DNA of 43,580 nucleotides from an uncultured Prevotellaceae bacterium (lineage in GTDB: Bacteria; Bacteroidota; Bacteroidia; Bacteroidales; Muribaculaceae), in the NCBI GenBank assembly GCA_947165675.1, contig CAMVBJ010000029.1, forward strand, positions 1 through 43,580, read 5' to 3'. Numbering within the stretch: position 1 is the first letter of the stretch; each line of letters begins with the position of its first letter. Of this stretch, positions 33,267 through 42,581 are shown in pieces. The position numbers were made by a program, and so were the translations under genes. Under the pieces are notes generated by a model. It ran no database searches. It saw only the letters and a list, made by a program, of their open reading frames with translations, and was not told the origin of the DNA.

Positions 33267-33800
33267 ATGAAGAAATTCTTATTGACACTCATCGTCGCTG
33301 CATTCGCTGCATGCCCCATGGTAGCTCAGAATGCCAATACCGCTGTTCAGTCCCATCAAGTGGTTAAACATGAATGCAAGGATCACAAGGACGGTCAGGC
33401 TTGCAACAAGCCCGCCGACCAGCAGTGCAACGATTGCAAGGCCAAGGCAGCAGCTGCCCATCAGTGTGACAAGGCCGAAGGCATGAAAAAGTGTGACAAG
33501 GCCGAAGGCATGAAAAAGTGTGACAAGGCTGAGGGCATGAAGAAATGTGACAAGGCTGAGGGCATGAAGAAATGTGACAAGGCCGAGGGCACGAAAAAGT
33601 GTGCCAACGCTGAGGGCATGAAAAAGTGTGCCAACGCTGAGGGCATGAAGAAGTGTGACAAGGCCGAGGGCACGAAGTGCCAGAAAACCGCTGCCATGAA
33701 GCATGAGTGCAAGGACCACAAGGATGGTCAGGCTTGCAACAAGCCCGCCGACCAGCAGTGCAACGACTGCAAGGCCAAGGCAGCAGCCAAGAAGAACTGA
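33267..33800 (+). CDS. Secreted cysteine-rich repeat protein
   Basis: The 177-residue protein has a signal peptide (MKKFLLTLIVAAFAACPMVA, cleavage near AQ-NA). The mature part holds eight 9-residue repeats of the form CDKAEGMKK (first Cys 67, then every 9 residues to 130), flanked by two nearly identical 29-residue blocks (35-63 and 146-174) containing HECKDHKDGQACNKPADQQC and CNDCKAKAAA. Evenly spaced Cys with Lys, Asp, Glu and His suggest metal or redox binding in the periplasm. No family is recognised. The repeat is also exact or near exact in DNA (27-bp period), so unit number should vary between strains. A -7-like TAATTTTG lies at 33217-33224. Confidence 0.85.
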   Translation: MKKFLLTLIVAAFAACPMVAQNANTAVQSHQVVKHECKDHKDGQACNKPADQQCNDCKAKAAAAHQCDKAEGMKKCDKAEGMKKCDKAEGMKKCDKAEGMKKCDKAEGTKKCANAEGMKKCANAEGMKKCDKAEGTKCQKTAAMKHECKDHKDGQACNKPADQQCNDCKAKAAAKKN

Positions 33801-33820
33801 TTTTTCAGTCTTTAGGAATC

Positions 33821-33857
33821 AGAATTCCCGGTTTCGTTCGATGAAATCGGGAATTTT
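33821..33857 (+). terminator. Terminator of the cysteine-rich repeat gene
   Basis: AATTCCCG-G-TTTC pairs with GAAA-T-CGGGAATT (33821-33853) around GTTCGAT and is followed by TTT, 20 nt after the stop codon. Confidence 0.85.
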
Positions 33858-34005
33858 TGCATTATATAGCCCCTGCGGACACCCTCACTCGCCAATGCTT
33901 GTATTACTTGGATGACGTTTAGATTTTTAGACACCCTCGTTTCACTTAATTCATTATAAATCAATGATATAAAAATTATTACGATTTTGATTTTTTCTTT
34001 ATGTA

Positions 34006-34036
34006 TTTGTATTATCATCAGATTGGGGTAATTTTG
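34006..34036 (+). promoter_or_regulatory. Promoter of the large T9SS-type gene
   Basis: TTTG (34006-34009), 19 nt, TAATTTTG (34029-34036), 40 nt before ATG 34077. Confidence 0.65.
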
Positions 34037-34076
34037 GGACTGAACAACAAACAGTTACACTATTAAAACCTGTTAT

Positions 34077-35996
34077 ATGAAGAAAATTTCAACCTTATTC
34101 ACGCTTGCCGCAACCATGCTACTCCCTGGAGCATGGAGCGGTACAGTTTGGGCCCAGGATGCACTGCAATTGACTGCCGGCGCTCCTCAAGTGGCTCAAA
34201 ACTTCGACGGCATGTGGAATGGTCAAGAGGCCACGCTCGACATGCCACAAGGCTGGCGTGTAGAGCGCCAGATGTCTGCTCCTCGTACGCTGGGCAGTTA
34301 CTCCAACGCTTCCACTACAGTCATGTACACTGGAGGCACAAGCCTGGCCAGCAATGCCAAGAACGGTACTTGGAACTTCTCGTCAAGCACTGAGCCCAGT
34401 GATTGCTCAGTGGGAGGCCTGTCCACTACCGTCGATGGCGGAACCCGCTGCATCAATGTCATGACATGTCTGCACAATGCTGGCGATGAGGCTATCAGCA
34501 AGCTCACACTCGACTATGACATCGAGAAATACCGCAACGGTGACAATGAAGCGGGATTTGCCGTTCAGCTCTACGTCTCGACCGATGGCGTCACGTGGAG
34601 CAATGCAGGTACCGACTTCTACACCTATTTTGCCCCTGACGCCGCCACACAGGGTGCTGCTGTTGTGCCCATCAGCACGACGTCTATCACAGGCAAGCAG
34701 CTCATGGTGGATCTGGCCGCAGGTGGCGATTTCTATCTGGCCTGGAACATCAGCGTTGCCAGTGGGTCAAGCCCCAACAAGGCCATGGGCCTGTCGATTG
34801 ACAATGTGGTCATCGATGCCACTTATGCTTCACAGGACCAGTCGTGCTACATCTATGTCGAGGACGTGACCAAGTGGAACGAGCTGTACCTGTCGATTGA
34901 CAATGGTGAGGCCCAGTCAGCAACAAGTAGTGCCGTGGTGAACGGTGTCGCCTACAAGGTTTGGTCGCTTGACATGGACGGAAATGCCCATGCGCTCATC
35001 TTCAACAATGGTGGAGGATTGTCCATCGACGCGTCTATCACTGCCGACCGTGACCACTACCTGTGCCTGACCAAGGATGAAGTCACCGAAATCACCGACC
35101 CCGAGAACTACACGGGTTATGTGGACCCGTCACTTCCTCCTTTCACACCATCAGGCATCTACCTGCGTGGTGAGGTGAACAGCTGGGGCGCCGTTACCGA
35201 CTGGGAATTCAGCGACGAGGGCAATGGCACCTATGTACTATATGGCAAGACGTTGAGCGGAGCCTTTAAGGTGGCCGATGCCAACTGGAGCAGCGCTTGC
35301 AACTATGGCAGCAATGGCAGCAGTGTCCAGATGGGTGTGCCCTACAGCCTCGTGCTGGGCACCAATGACAATATCTCGTGCGGAGGCAACACCTACATGT
35401 GCAAGCGCATCATCCTCACCATCAACGATGGCACTGCCACACTGTTGCTTGAAAGCGATGATGACGATACGGGTCTGACCTCGGTCTATGTCATCGGTGA
35501 CAACAATGGCTGGAACTACATGGATGCTTCGGGCAAGCTGGACCTTGTCGAGGGCAAGACCTTCAAGGGTCAAGTGACCATGCCTGCCGTGGGCGACGGC
35601 TATAGCCACTGGCGCATCTACCAGCGCCTGGGCATGGGCGGCGTGTGGGGTGCCGAGAGCGACCTCACGGGCAACAACACTGCCGGAACGCTCGTTAAGG
35701 GTGCCGAAGGCAAAGTCTCGACCGCCCCGGGCACCTATGACGTGACCTTTAACCTCGCCACTGGCGAGTACAGCCTTGAGCTGGCCGCTTCCACCCCCAC
35801 CACCATGACGCTGCAACCCGCCGATGTCGTTCTGGTACCCGAGGTGCCCGAGAGTGTCAAAGTGTTGTCACTCAACAACAGCCTCATTTATTATAATGAC
35901 CAGGATGCCGTGTTCAACGGTATTGCCCAAGCCATGAGCAAGGATGCCAACTGGACCAAGCACACCCTGCTGGGTAAATCGCTCTTGACCCACTGA
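34077..35996 (+). CDS. Secreted jelly-roll/SGNH protein, 5' part up to an in-frame TGA
   Basis: The 639 codons begin with a signal peptide (cleavage near VWAQ-DA) and contain a jelly-roll module (about 40-250, WRVERQMSAPRTLGSYSNAS to SIDNVVIDATY), a carbohydrate-binding-like module (CYIYVEDVTKWNELYLSIDN), two further small beta modules, and the first strand and helix of an SGNH hydrolase (VKVLSLNNSLIYYNDQDAVF, where the Ser of NNS is the likely nucleophile). The frame then meets TGA at 35994-35996 after SLLTH. The same frame continues without another stop to 37964. In DUF4886-type hydrolases a Trp follows the His here, so TGA for TGG is likely. As it stands, the product lacks the catalytic D-x-x-H and the export tail. 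Confidence 0.8.
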   Translation: MKKISTLFTLAATMLLPGAWSGTVWAQDALQLTAGAPQVAQNFDGMWNGQEATLDMPQGWRVERQMSAPRTLGSYSNASTTVMYTGGTSLASNAKNGTWNFSSSTEPSDCSVGGLSTTVDGGTRCINVMTCLHNAGDEAISKLTLDYDIEKYRNGDNEAGFAVQLYVSTDGVTWSNAGTDFYTYFAPDAATQGAAVVPISTTSITGKQLMVDLAAGGDFYLAWNISVASGSSPNKAMGLSIDNVVIDATYASQDQSCYIYVEDVTKWNELYLSIDNGEAQSATSSAVVNGVAYKVWSLDMDGNAHALIFNNGGGLSIDASITADRDHYLCLTKDEVTEITDPENYTGYVDPSLPPFTPSGIYLRGEVNSWGAVTDWEFSDEGNGTYVLYGKTLSGAFKVADANWSSACNYGSNGSSVQMGVPYSLVLGTNDNISCGGNTYMCKRIILTINDGTATLLLESDDDDTGLTSVYVIGDNNGWNYMDASGKLDLVEGKTFKGQVTMPAVGDGYSHWRIYQRLGMGGVWGAESDLTGNNTAGTLVKGAEGKVSTAPGTYDVTFNLATGEYSLELAASTPTTMTLQPADVVLVPEVPESVKVLSLNNSLIYYNDQDAVFNGIAQAMSKDANWTKHTLLGKSLLTH

Positions 35997-36011
35997 GAGG
36001 AAGGCGATGGC

Positions 36012-37964
36012 GTGGCCGAGGATGGTAACCCTGGAGCCAAGATGCTCGTGCGCAGCGAGGCGTGGAGCCACATCATCCTGCAAGAGCAGAGTTCGCTGCC
36101 CCGCACCAATATCGAGTCCTTCCGTGCCAACGTGAAGCGCTGGGTGGATTACATCCGCGAGTACTGCCCCAACCCCAACGCCGTTATCATCGTGCCCATC
36201 AACTGGGCCTACAGTGGCGACTGGGAAAACTACACCGCGTTCAATTCCACCTTTGTCAAGAACTGTCAGGATGTCGCCCTCGACCTGGGCGTGACGTTGT
36301 GCCCCGTGGGCGTTGCCTATCAGGATGTCTATGACAAGGAGGGCAGTCAAGGAACCCTCACCTGGTTCCTCGATGACCGCCACCCGACCCTCAAGGCCAC
36401 TTACATGGCTGCCGCAATGGAGTTTGGCCTGATCTATGGTGTTGACCCGATGACTATCACATGGGCTCCTAATGGAATGAGCGATGATGATGCAGCAGCC
36501 ATGCGTGGTTATGCCAGCCGTGCCTTGAACAGCTTTACCAACTGTGTGGACCACACCGCTGGTCAAGTTCACTACAAGGTGACCGTGCGCGACCAATTCG
36601 GCATGGAGGTAGAAGCCCCCGAGCCCGTAGTGATGACCTTGAGCGATGGTGGTGAAATCGATGCAAACCAGGTATTCTCCAGCAATGGAACTTATGGTGA
36701 ATTTACCGTGACCGCCACAACGGGTGATTTTACCCAGAATGCAACAGTCAAGGTGGCCAGTGCCCTGACCGAGGTGGTGACCTATCCCGCTATCGAACTC
36801 GATGAGGACGTGTTAAGCGCCAGCGAGTCGTTTGACACGATGGGCGATGAGGCAACCGCCGCACTGCCCAGTGCATGGCGCATCGACCGCATCCTTACCG
36901 CTCCCCGCACCGTGGGCCGCTATGACCAGGCCAACGATCAGACGATGTACAGTGGTGGGGTCAGCCTGCCCAGCAATGCCAAGAATGGCACATGGAACTT
37001 TGGCGACAACGCCGGTAACGACCGTGCATTAGGTGGCATCTCGACTGGTGTTGATGGTGGCACCCGCTGCGTTAACGTGTATGCCCACCTGCTCAATACG
37101 GGCAAGAAAGACATCGAGAACGTCAACATCGCCTACAACGTCGAGAAGTACCGCAAGGGCAATAACAGTGCCGGATTTGCAGTACAGCTCTATTACTCCA
37201 TCGATGGCCGCAACTGGACCAGCGCGGGAAATAACTTCTATACCTATTTCGCTCCTGACAGTGAAACGGCTGGCTATGAAACGGTTCCTGGCGAAACGGT
37301 TCCCGTCAGCGCTGTGCTCCCCACCAAGCTCGCTCGTGGATGTGACCTCTACCTGGCATGGAACATCTCGGTCGCTACTGGCACTGCTGCCCAGGGAGCC
37401 ATGGCTTTAGGTATCGACGATTTCAGCATCAGTGGTCAGTTGCCCGTCATCCCCGACGCCCAGCATTACATCTTTGTCAACGACCTCACGGGCTGGGATG
37501 CCCTGGGTCTGTATGCTTGGGGTGACAGTGAGCTCTTCGGCTCATGGCCTGGCGAAGCCAGTGTCGGCGATTCCATTGTTGGCGGCACCAGTTACAAGGT
37601 GTTCCTGTTGGATGCCAACAGCGGCAACTATCACTTGATTTTCAACAACTGGAATAATGGCTTGCAGTTACCCGACTATGACATCGTGGCCGACCGCGAC
37701 TATTTCTTCACCATCACTGCCGACGGTGTGACCGAGCATCAGGCAACAGTTGTCGAGAACATCATCGATGGTGAACCAGCATTAATGATGAGAGGCAAGA
37801 CTGCAACCTATCCTGGAACCATCACAGTCTATCACATCAATGGCCAGGTGGTGGCTAAGGGCAAGGACGCCATCGGCTTGCACCACCTGTCTCGTGGCAT
37901 CTACATCGTGCAGGGACGCAATGGCAGTCACGTTTCAACCATCAAGGTGACTATCAATTCATAA
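36012..37964 (+). CDS. Secreted jelly-roll/SGNH protein, 3' part after the in-frame TGA, with T9SS tail
   Basis: This frame is in phase with 34077-35996. It completes the SGNH (DUF4886-like) domain: WSHIILQEQSSLPRTN, CPNPNAVIIVPINWAYSGDW and the catalytic DDRHPTLKATYMAA. Then follow a bacterial Ig-like segment, a second jelly roll (SAWRIDRILTAPRTVGRYDQ) that clearly repeats the first, a CBM26-like starch-binding module (YIFVNDLTGWDALGLYAWGD, FGSWPG) and a C-terminal Por-type sorting domain (VYHINGQVVAKGKDAIG, LSRGIYIVQG). The ATG at 36012 lies inside the hydrolase domain and is unlikely to be a real start; without the 5' part there is no signal peptide. The two parts should be read as one 1295-codon gene interrupted once. 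Confidence 0.8.
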   Translation: MAEDGNPGAKMLVRSEAWSHIILQEQSSLPRTNIESFRANVKRWVDYIREYCPNPNAVIIVPINWAYSGDWENYTAFNSTFVKNCQDVALDLGVTLCPVGVAYQDVYDKEGSQGTLTWFLDDRHPTLKATYMAAAMEFGLIYGVDPMTITWAPNGMSDDDAAAMRGYASRALNSFTNCVDHTAGQVHYKVTVRDQFGMEVEAPEPVVMTLSDGGEIDANQVFSSNGTYGEFTVTATTGDFTQNATVKVASALTEVVTYPAIELDEDVLSASESFDTMGDEATAALPSAWRIDRILTAPRTVGRYDQANDQTMYSGGVSLPSNAKNGTWNFGDNAGNDRALGGISTGVDGGTRCVNVYAHLLNTGKKDIENVNIAYNVEKYRKGNNSAGFAVQLYYSIDGRNWTSAGNNFYTYFAPDSETAGYETVPGETVPVSAVLPTKLARGCDLYLAWNISVATGTAAQGAMALGIDDFSISGQLPVIPDAQHYIFVNDLTGWDALGLYAWGDSELFGSWPGEASVGDSIVGGTSYKVFLLDANSGNYHLIFNNWNNGLQLPDYDIVADRDYFFTITADGVTEHQATVVENIIDGEPALMMRGKTATYPGTITVYHINGQVVAKGKDAIGLHHLSRGIYIVQGRNGSHVSTIKVTINS

Positions 37965-37982
37965 CCATAATTCATGATCCGG

Positions 37983-38022
37983 AAATGGCCACATCCCGTC
38001 GATGGATGTGGCCATTTTCATT
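37983..38022 (+). terminator. Terminator of the T9SS-type gene
   Basis: AAATGGCCACATCC (37983-37996) and GGATGTGGCCATTT (38004-38017) are perfect complements around a 7-nt loop; TCATTT follows. Confidence 0.85.
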
Positions 38023-38092
38023 TCCCGATGGTGGCCATTGAGGGACATAATGCGCTTTATTTTCCTTAATTGTGTCCTAAATAGAGTTAACG

Positions 38093-38125
38093 TTTTGTCC
38101 ATTCGGGTAAATTGTCGTAATTTCG
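38093..38125 (+). promoter_or_regulatory. Promoter of dusB
   Basis: TTTTG (38093-38097), 20 nt, TAATTTCG (38118-38125), 34 nt before ATG 38160. Confidence 0.5.
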
Positions 38126-38159
38126 CACTGTAATAACAAATCAAGGCACTCATTTCATA

Positions 38160-39191
38160 ATGAAAATAGGGAATATCGATTTGGGCGAGCGCCCCGTGAT
38201 GCTGGCACCCATGGAGGATGTCACCGATCAGTCGTTCAGGCTCATCTGCCGTGAACAGGGCGCCGATATGGTCTATACCGAGTTTGTCAGCGCCGATGCG
38301 TTGATCCGTAACATCGAGCGCTCCATCCAGAAGATGGCGATTGCCCCTGGCGAGCGTCCTGCCGCCATTCAGATCTATGGCCGTGACGTGGACTCGATGG
38401 TCGAGGCAGCCCGCATCGCGGCAACCGTACATCCCGATTTCATTGACATCAACTGGGGATGTCCTGTCAAGAAGATTGCCGGCAAGGGTTCCGGTGCAGG
38501 CATGTTGCGCAATGTGCCCTTGCTGCTCGAGATCACCCGTGCTGTTGTCAAGGCCGTCGATCTGCCCGTGACTGTTAAAACCCGACTGGGCTGGGATCAT
38601 GACAATAAAATCATTGTTGATCTGGCCGAGCAATTACAGGACTGCGGCATCGCGGCACTGACCATTCATGGCCGCACCCGCTCCCAAATCTACAGTGGCG
38701 AGGCCGACTGGACGCTCATCGGCGAGGTCAAGAACAATCCTCGCATGACGATCCCCATCATCGGCAACGGTGACGTGACCACCCCCCAGCGCTTGAAGGA
38801 GTGCTATGACCGATACGGTGTCGATGGCGTGATGGTGGGACGTGCCAGCATCGGAGCTCCCTGGATTTTCCGTGAGATGAAGCAATACCTGCTCACGGGC
38901 GAAGTACCTGTCATCAGCAACGAGGAGAAGATGGCCCTGGTGCGCCGCCAGATTGATGAAAGCATCGACCGCATCGATGAGCACCGTGGCATCTTGCACA
39001 TCCGCCGCCACCTGGCCGCCACGCCGTTGTTCAAGGGCATCCGCAACTTCCGCCCTACCCGCATCGCCATGCTCCAGGCCGACACCCGTGCCGAGCTCGA
39101 CGCCATCCTTGACCACATCGAGAAAGACATTTTGCCCAATATAACAGAAGAACAAAATGATGACCAAGATGAGAAACAGATTATTAATTAG
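38160..39191 (+). CDS. dusB: tRNA-dihydrouridine synthase (DusB type)
   Basis: The 343-residue FMN enzyme reduces uridines in the tRNA D-loop. Marks: MLAPMEDVTDQSFRLICREQ, QIYGRDVDSM, DINWGCPVKKIAGKGSGAGM with catalytic Cys101, VTVKTRLGWD, LTIHGRTRSQIYSGEADW, IIGNGDVTTP and VDGVMVGRASIGAPWIFREM (FMN phosphate site). The last 35 nt overlap the next gene, which suggests coupled translation with the GIN-domain protein. Confidence 0.93.
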   Translation: MKIGNIDLGERPVMLAPMEDVTDQSFRLICREQGADMVYTEFVSADALIRNIERSIQKMAIAPGERPAAIQIYGRDVDSMVEAARIAATVHPDFIDINWGCPVKKIAGKGSGAGMLRNVPLLLEITRAVVKAVDLPVTVKTRLGWDHDNKIIVDLAEQLQDCGIAALTIHGRTRSQIYSGEADWTLIGEVKNNPRMTIPIIGNGDVTTPQRLKECYDRYGVDGVMVGRASIGAPWIFREMKQYLLTGEVPVISNEEKMALVRRQIDESIDRIDEHRGILHIRRHLAATPLFKGIRNFRPTRIAMLQADTRAELDAILDHIEKDILPNITEEQNDDQDEKQIIN

Positions 39192-39879
39192 TGTCCTGCT
39201 GATAGCGATGACTTCTCTCATGGCGGGAGCTCAGGCCAAACACTTTGTCGTCAAGGTGGGAAACTTTGAGCGTCTGGCCCTTGTGGACAACATCAATGTG
39301 AATTACCATTGCAATCCTGACTCGGCAGGTCTGGCGGTATTTGACTGCACCCAGGACGTTGCTGACGGCCTCATATTCAGGTTATCGTCCACGGGACGCC
39401 TCTCGATTCAAGTCGAGGACGAGACCGAGTATCATTCCCAGTTGCCCACCATTACCCTCTACTCGTCATCACTCCATGAGGCTGAGAATGCTGGTGACAG
39501 CACCTTGCGCTTGTCTGGCCTTCCCATGATGCCCGAGTTCAAGGTGCGCCTGCTCGATAACGGCAAGATCATCGCCCGCGGCCTGCGTGCTTCCCAGCTC
39601 GAGATGCACATCCTGAGTGGCAAGGGCAAGATCATCGCCTCGGGCAAGTGTGATGACCTGTCCTTGAGACTCGTGGGCACTGGAGAGATCCAGGCCGATC
39701 AAGTGACTGCCACCAATGTCTCCTGCCGCATCATGGGCACGGGGTCGATTGGCTGCCATGTGGATGGTGGCCAGCTCAAGGTCAATGGCAGCGGTACAGG
39801 CAAGGTTTACTACAAGGGCACGCCATCCAAGGTCACGGTCCGCAAGCTCGGTACAATCAAGGCCATACCCATGAAATAA
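39157..39879 (+). CDS. Exported GIN-domain (DUF2807) protein
   Basis: The 240-residue product (ATG 39157; ATG 39169 is equally plausible) has a signal peptide (RNRLLISVLLIAMTSLMAGA, cleavage after AQA) and a beta-helix-like head-GIN domain with repeated short strands: LEMHILSGKGKIIASGKCDD, LSLRLVGTGEIQADQVTATN, VSCRIMGTGSIGCHVDGG, VNGSGTGKVYYKG. The Gly-Ser/Thr-Gly turns recur about every 20 residues. DUF2807 proteins are common in Bacteroidota envelopes and have no proven role. It starts inside dusB and shares its promoter. Confidence 0.8.
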   Translation: MMTKMRNRLLISVLLIAMTSLMAGAQAKHFVVKVGNFERLALVDNINVNYHCNPDSAGLAVFDCTQDVADGLIFRLSSTGRLSIQVEDETEYHSQLPTITLYSSSLHEAENAGDSTLRLSGLPMMPEFKVRLLDNGKIIARGLRASQLEMHILSGKGKIIASGKCDDLSLRLVGTGEIQADQVTATNVSCRIMGTGSIGCHVDGGQLKVNGSGTGKVYYKGTPSKVTVRKLGTIKAIPMK

Positions 39880-40008
39880 TCGTATTCTCGACAATTTACC
39901 CGGTCTTCATCATTCTTATTGTTTCATCACGTCCTCCAGCCTGGAATGCTCAAGTAGGCTTTCGGGGCCGGTTAAGGCGACAAGATGATAAGATTTTTGT
40001 CATGTCTT

Positions 40009-40038
40009 TTTGAAATCGTAAGAATTTTTGTAATTTTG
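40009..40038 (+). promoter_or_regulatory. Promoter of pheT
   Basis: TTTG (40009-40012), 18 nt, TAATTTTG (40031-40038), 36 nt before ATG 40075. Confidence 0.65.
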
Positions 40039-40074
40039 CACGTTTTTAAGCGATTATAATTCTTATTCAAGACT

Positions 40075-42540
40075 ATGAATATTTCCTATAAATGGCTCAA
40101 ACGCTATATTGATACCGACCTGTCGCCTGAGAAGGTGGCCGAGGCACTGACCTCGCTGGGTCTGGAAGTGGGAGCAGTGGAACAAGTAGAAACCATCAAG
40201 GGCGGCCTGCGTGGTCTGGTTGTTGGACAGGTCATGACCTGTATCGACCATCCCAACAGCGATCACCTGCACATCACCACCGTCAACCTGGGCGATGGCA
40301 ATGACCCCGTGCAGATCGTCTGTGGCGCCCCCAACGTGGCCGCTGGCCAGAAGGTCATCGTCGCCACCCTGGGCACCAAGCTCTATGATGGTGATAAGGA
40401 GTTTACCATCAAGCGCAGCAAGATGCGCGGCGAGGAGTCGCTGGGCATGATCTGTGCCGAGGACGAAATCGGTGTTGGCACCAGCCATGACGGTATTATT
40501 GTCCTGCCCGAGGATGCCGTTGTAGGCACCCCCGCCGCCGACTATTACGGCATCGAGGACGACTACCTCATCGAGGTGGACTTGACACCCAACCGCATCG
40601 ATGGTGGCTCACACTATGGTGTAGCACGCGACTTGGCTGCCTGGATGCACCACCAGGGCATGGAGGGCAACCTGCATCGCCCCAGCGTGGACGAGTTTGC
40701 CATCGACCGCAAGGATGGCGGCATTCCCGTAACCGTCGAGAATGCCGAGGCATGTCCCCGCTATGCAGGTTTGACCGTGCGCGGTGTCAAGGTTCAGGAG
40801 AGCCCCAAGTGGCTCAAGGACCTGTTGCTCGCCGTGGGGCAGCGTCCCATCAACAATATTGTGGACATTACCAACTACATCTTGTTGGGTACAGGCCAAC
40901 CGATGCACTGCTTTGACCTGAACAAGGTCAAGGGTGACCGCATCGTGGTCAGGACCGTTGAATCTGGTACCAAGTTTGTCACCCTCGACGGCGTGGAACG
41001 CACGCTCACCGACAGGGACCTGATGATCTGCAATGGCGAGGAGCCCATGTGCATCGGCGGCGTGTTTGGCGGTCTGGACTCGGGCGTGACAAGCGAGACG
41101 ACCGACGTTTTCCTGGAGTCGGCCTATTTCCACCCCACGTGGATCCGCAAGACAGCTCGCCGCTTCGGCCTGAACACCGATGCGTCATTCCGTTTTGAGC
41201 GCGGCATCGACCCCAATAGTGTGATTTATAACCTGAAGCTTGCCGCCATGCTTGTCAAGGAACTGGCTGGTGGAGAAATCTGTGGCGACATCATCGACGT
41301 GAAGGCACACGACTTCCCCGGCTTCCCTGTCGAGTTGCACTACGACTACGTGAAGCGCCTCATCGGCAAGGAGATTCCACACAACGAGATCCGCGATATC
41401 GTTAAGAGTTTAGAGATGGAAATCACGGCCGAAGATGACGAGAAACTGCAACTCGTTGTTCCTCCCTACCGCGTGGACGTGCAGCGACCCTGTGACGTGG
41501 TCGAGGACATCCTGCGCGTGTACGGTTACAACAACGTCGAGTTCACCAGCGAGGTACACAGCAGCCTGTCAAACAAGACCGACGTGGACTTCCGTGACGA
41601 CAAGCAGGAAATCATCAGCAACCAGCTCACCAGTGTGGGCTACCACGAGATCATGAACAACTCGCTGACGGTGGGTGCCTATTATGAAGGCTTGACAACC
41701 TACCCCATCGACCGGTGCGTTAAAATCATGAACCCGTTGAGCAGCGACCTGAACGTGATGCGCCAGACGCTCCTGTTCGGTGGTCTGGAGAGCATCGCCC
41801 GCAATATCAACCACAAGAATCCCAACCTCAGGCTGTATGAGTTCGGCAATGTCTATAGCTATGACGGCAGCATCAGCCAAGAGGAGAAGGCGCTTGCCCC
41901 ATACAGCGAGAGCACGCAGATGGGCATGTGGATCACGGGAAATAACCACGACGAGTCGTGGGCCGACAAGGTAAGGGCATTGAACGTGTATGACCTCAAA
42001 GCCGACCTCGAAAACATGCTCGTGAATCTGGGCATCAACATGCATGACCTGGTCATTGAGCAATGTGAAGACGAGATCATGAATCCCGCACTGCGCTACA
42101 ACAACCGTGGCGGCAAGACCATTGCCGTGATGGGTGTTGTTGACGAGGCTCTTGCCAAGCGTTTTGACGTGGATCAGCCCGTTTATTACGCTCAGGTGAA
42201 CTGGAATCTCGCTTGCAAGATGGCCATGAAGAAGGACATCAAGTACAGCGACCTACCCAAGACCCTGCCCCTGCGCCGCGACCTGGCCTTGCTGGTTGAC
42301 CGTGAAGTGACCTACGATGACATCCGCCGCGTGGTCGAGTCCAGCGAGAAAAAACTCTTGAAGTCGATGACCTTGTTTGACGTCTATGAGAGCAACAAGC
42401 TCGCTGCCGGCAAGAAATCCTACGCCATCAGCATGATTCTGCAAGACAACGAGAAGACCCTCAACGACAAGCAGATAGATGCCATCATGAGCAAGATTAT
42501 CAAGAACTTAGAGACTCAGTTGGGAGCCCAACTAAGATAA
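40075..42540 (+). CDS. pheT: Phenylalanyl-tRNA synthetase beta subunit
   Basis: The 821-residue subunit has the expected domains: the N-terminal start MNISYKWLKRYIDTDLSPEK, an OB-fold tRNA-binding domain (about 40-150, VGQVMTCIDHPNSDHLHITT, CGAPNVAAGQKV), B3/B4 editing core (VDLTPNRIDGGSHYGVARDL, NNIVDITNYILLGTGQPMHC), B5 (VKRLIGKEIPHNEIRDIVKS), the catalytic-like module (SVGYHEIMNNSLTVGAYYEG, MNPLSSDLNVMRQTLL) and a C-terminal FDX-ACB domain (LPLRRDLALLVDREVTYDDI, YAISMILQDNEKTLND). With PheS it charges tRNA-Phe; pheS is not in the window. The editing His/Glu sites remove mischarged Tyr. Confidence 0.96.
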   Translation: MNISYKWLKRYIDTDLSPEKVAEALTSLGLEVGAVEQVETIKGGLRGLVVGQVMTCIDHPNSDHLHITTVNLGDGNDPVQIVCGAPNVAAGQKVIVATLGTKLYDGDKEFTIKRSKMRGEESLGMICAEDEIGVGTSHDGIIVLPEDAVVGTPAADYYGIEDDYLIEVDLTPNRIDGGSHYGVARDLAAWMHHQGMEGNLHRPSVDEFAIDRKDGGIPVTVENAEACPRYAGLTVRGVKVQESPKWLKDLLLAVGQRPINNIVDITNYILLGTGQPMHCFDLNKVKGDRIVVRTVESGTKFVTLDGVERTLTDRDLMICNGEEPMCIGGVFGGLDSGVTSETTDVFLESAYFHPTWIRKTARRFGLNTDASFRFERGIDPNSVIYNLKLAAMLVKELAGGEICGDIIDVKAHDFPGFPVELHYDYVKRLIGKEIPHNEIRDIVKSLEMEITAEDDEKLQLVVPPYRVDVQRPCDVVEDILRVYGYNNVEFTSEVHSSLSNKTDVDFRDDKQEIISNQLTSVGYHEIMNNSLTVGAYYEGLTTYPIDRCVKIMNPLSSDLNVMRQTLLFGGLESIARNINHKNPNLRLYEFGNVYSYDGSISQEEKALAPYSESTQMGMWITGNNHDESWADKVRALNVYDLKADLENMLVNLGINMHDLVIEQCEDEIMNPALRYNNRGGKTIAVMGVVDEALAKRFDVDQPVYYAQVNWNLACKMAMKKDIKYSDLPKTLPLRRDLALLVDREVTYDDIRRVVESSEKKLLKSMTLFDVYESNKLAAGKKSYAISMILQDNEKTLNDKQIDAIMSKIIKNLETQLGAQLR

Positions 42541-42581
42541 CACTGTAAACTATCAACTTTAAAAAATATAACACAGAAAAA

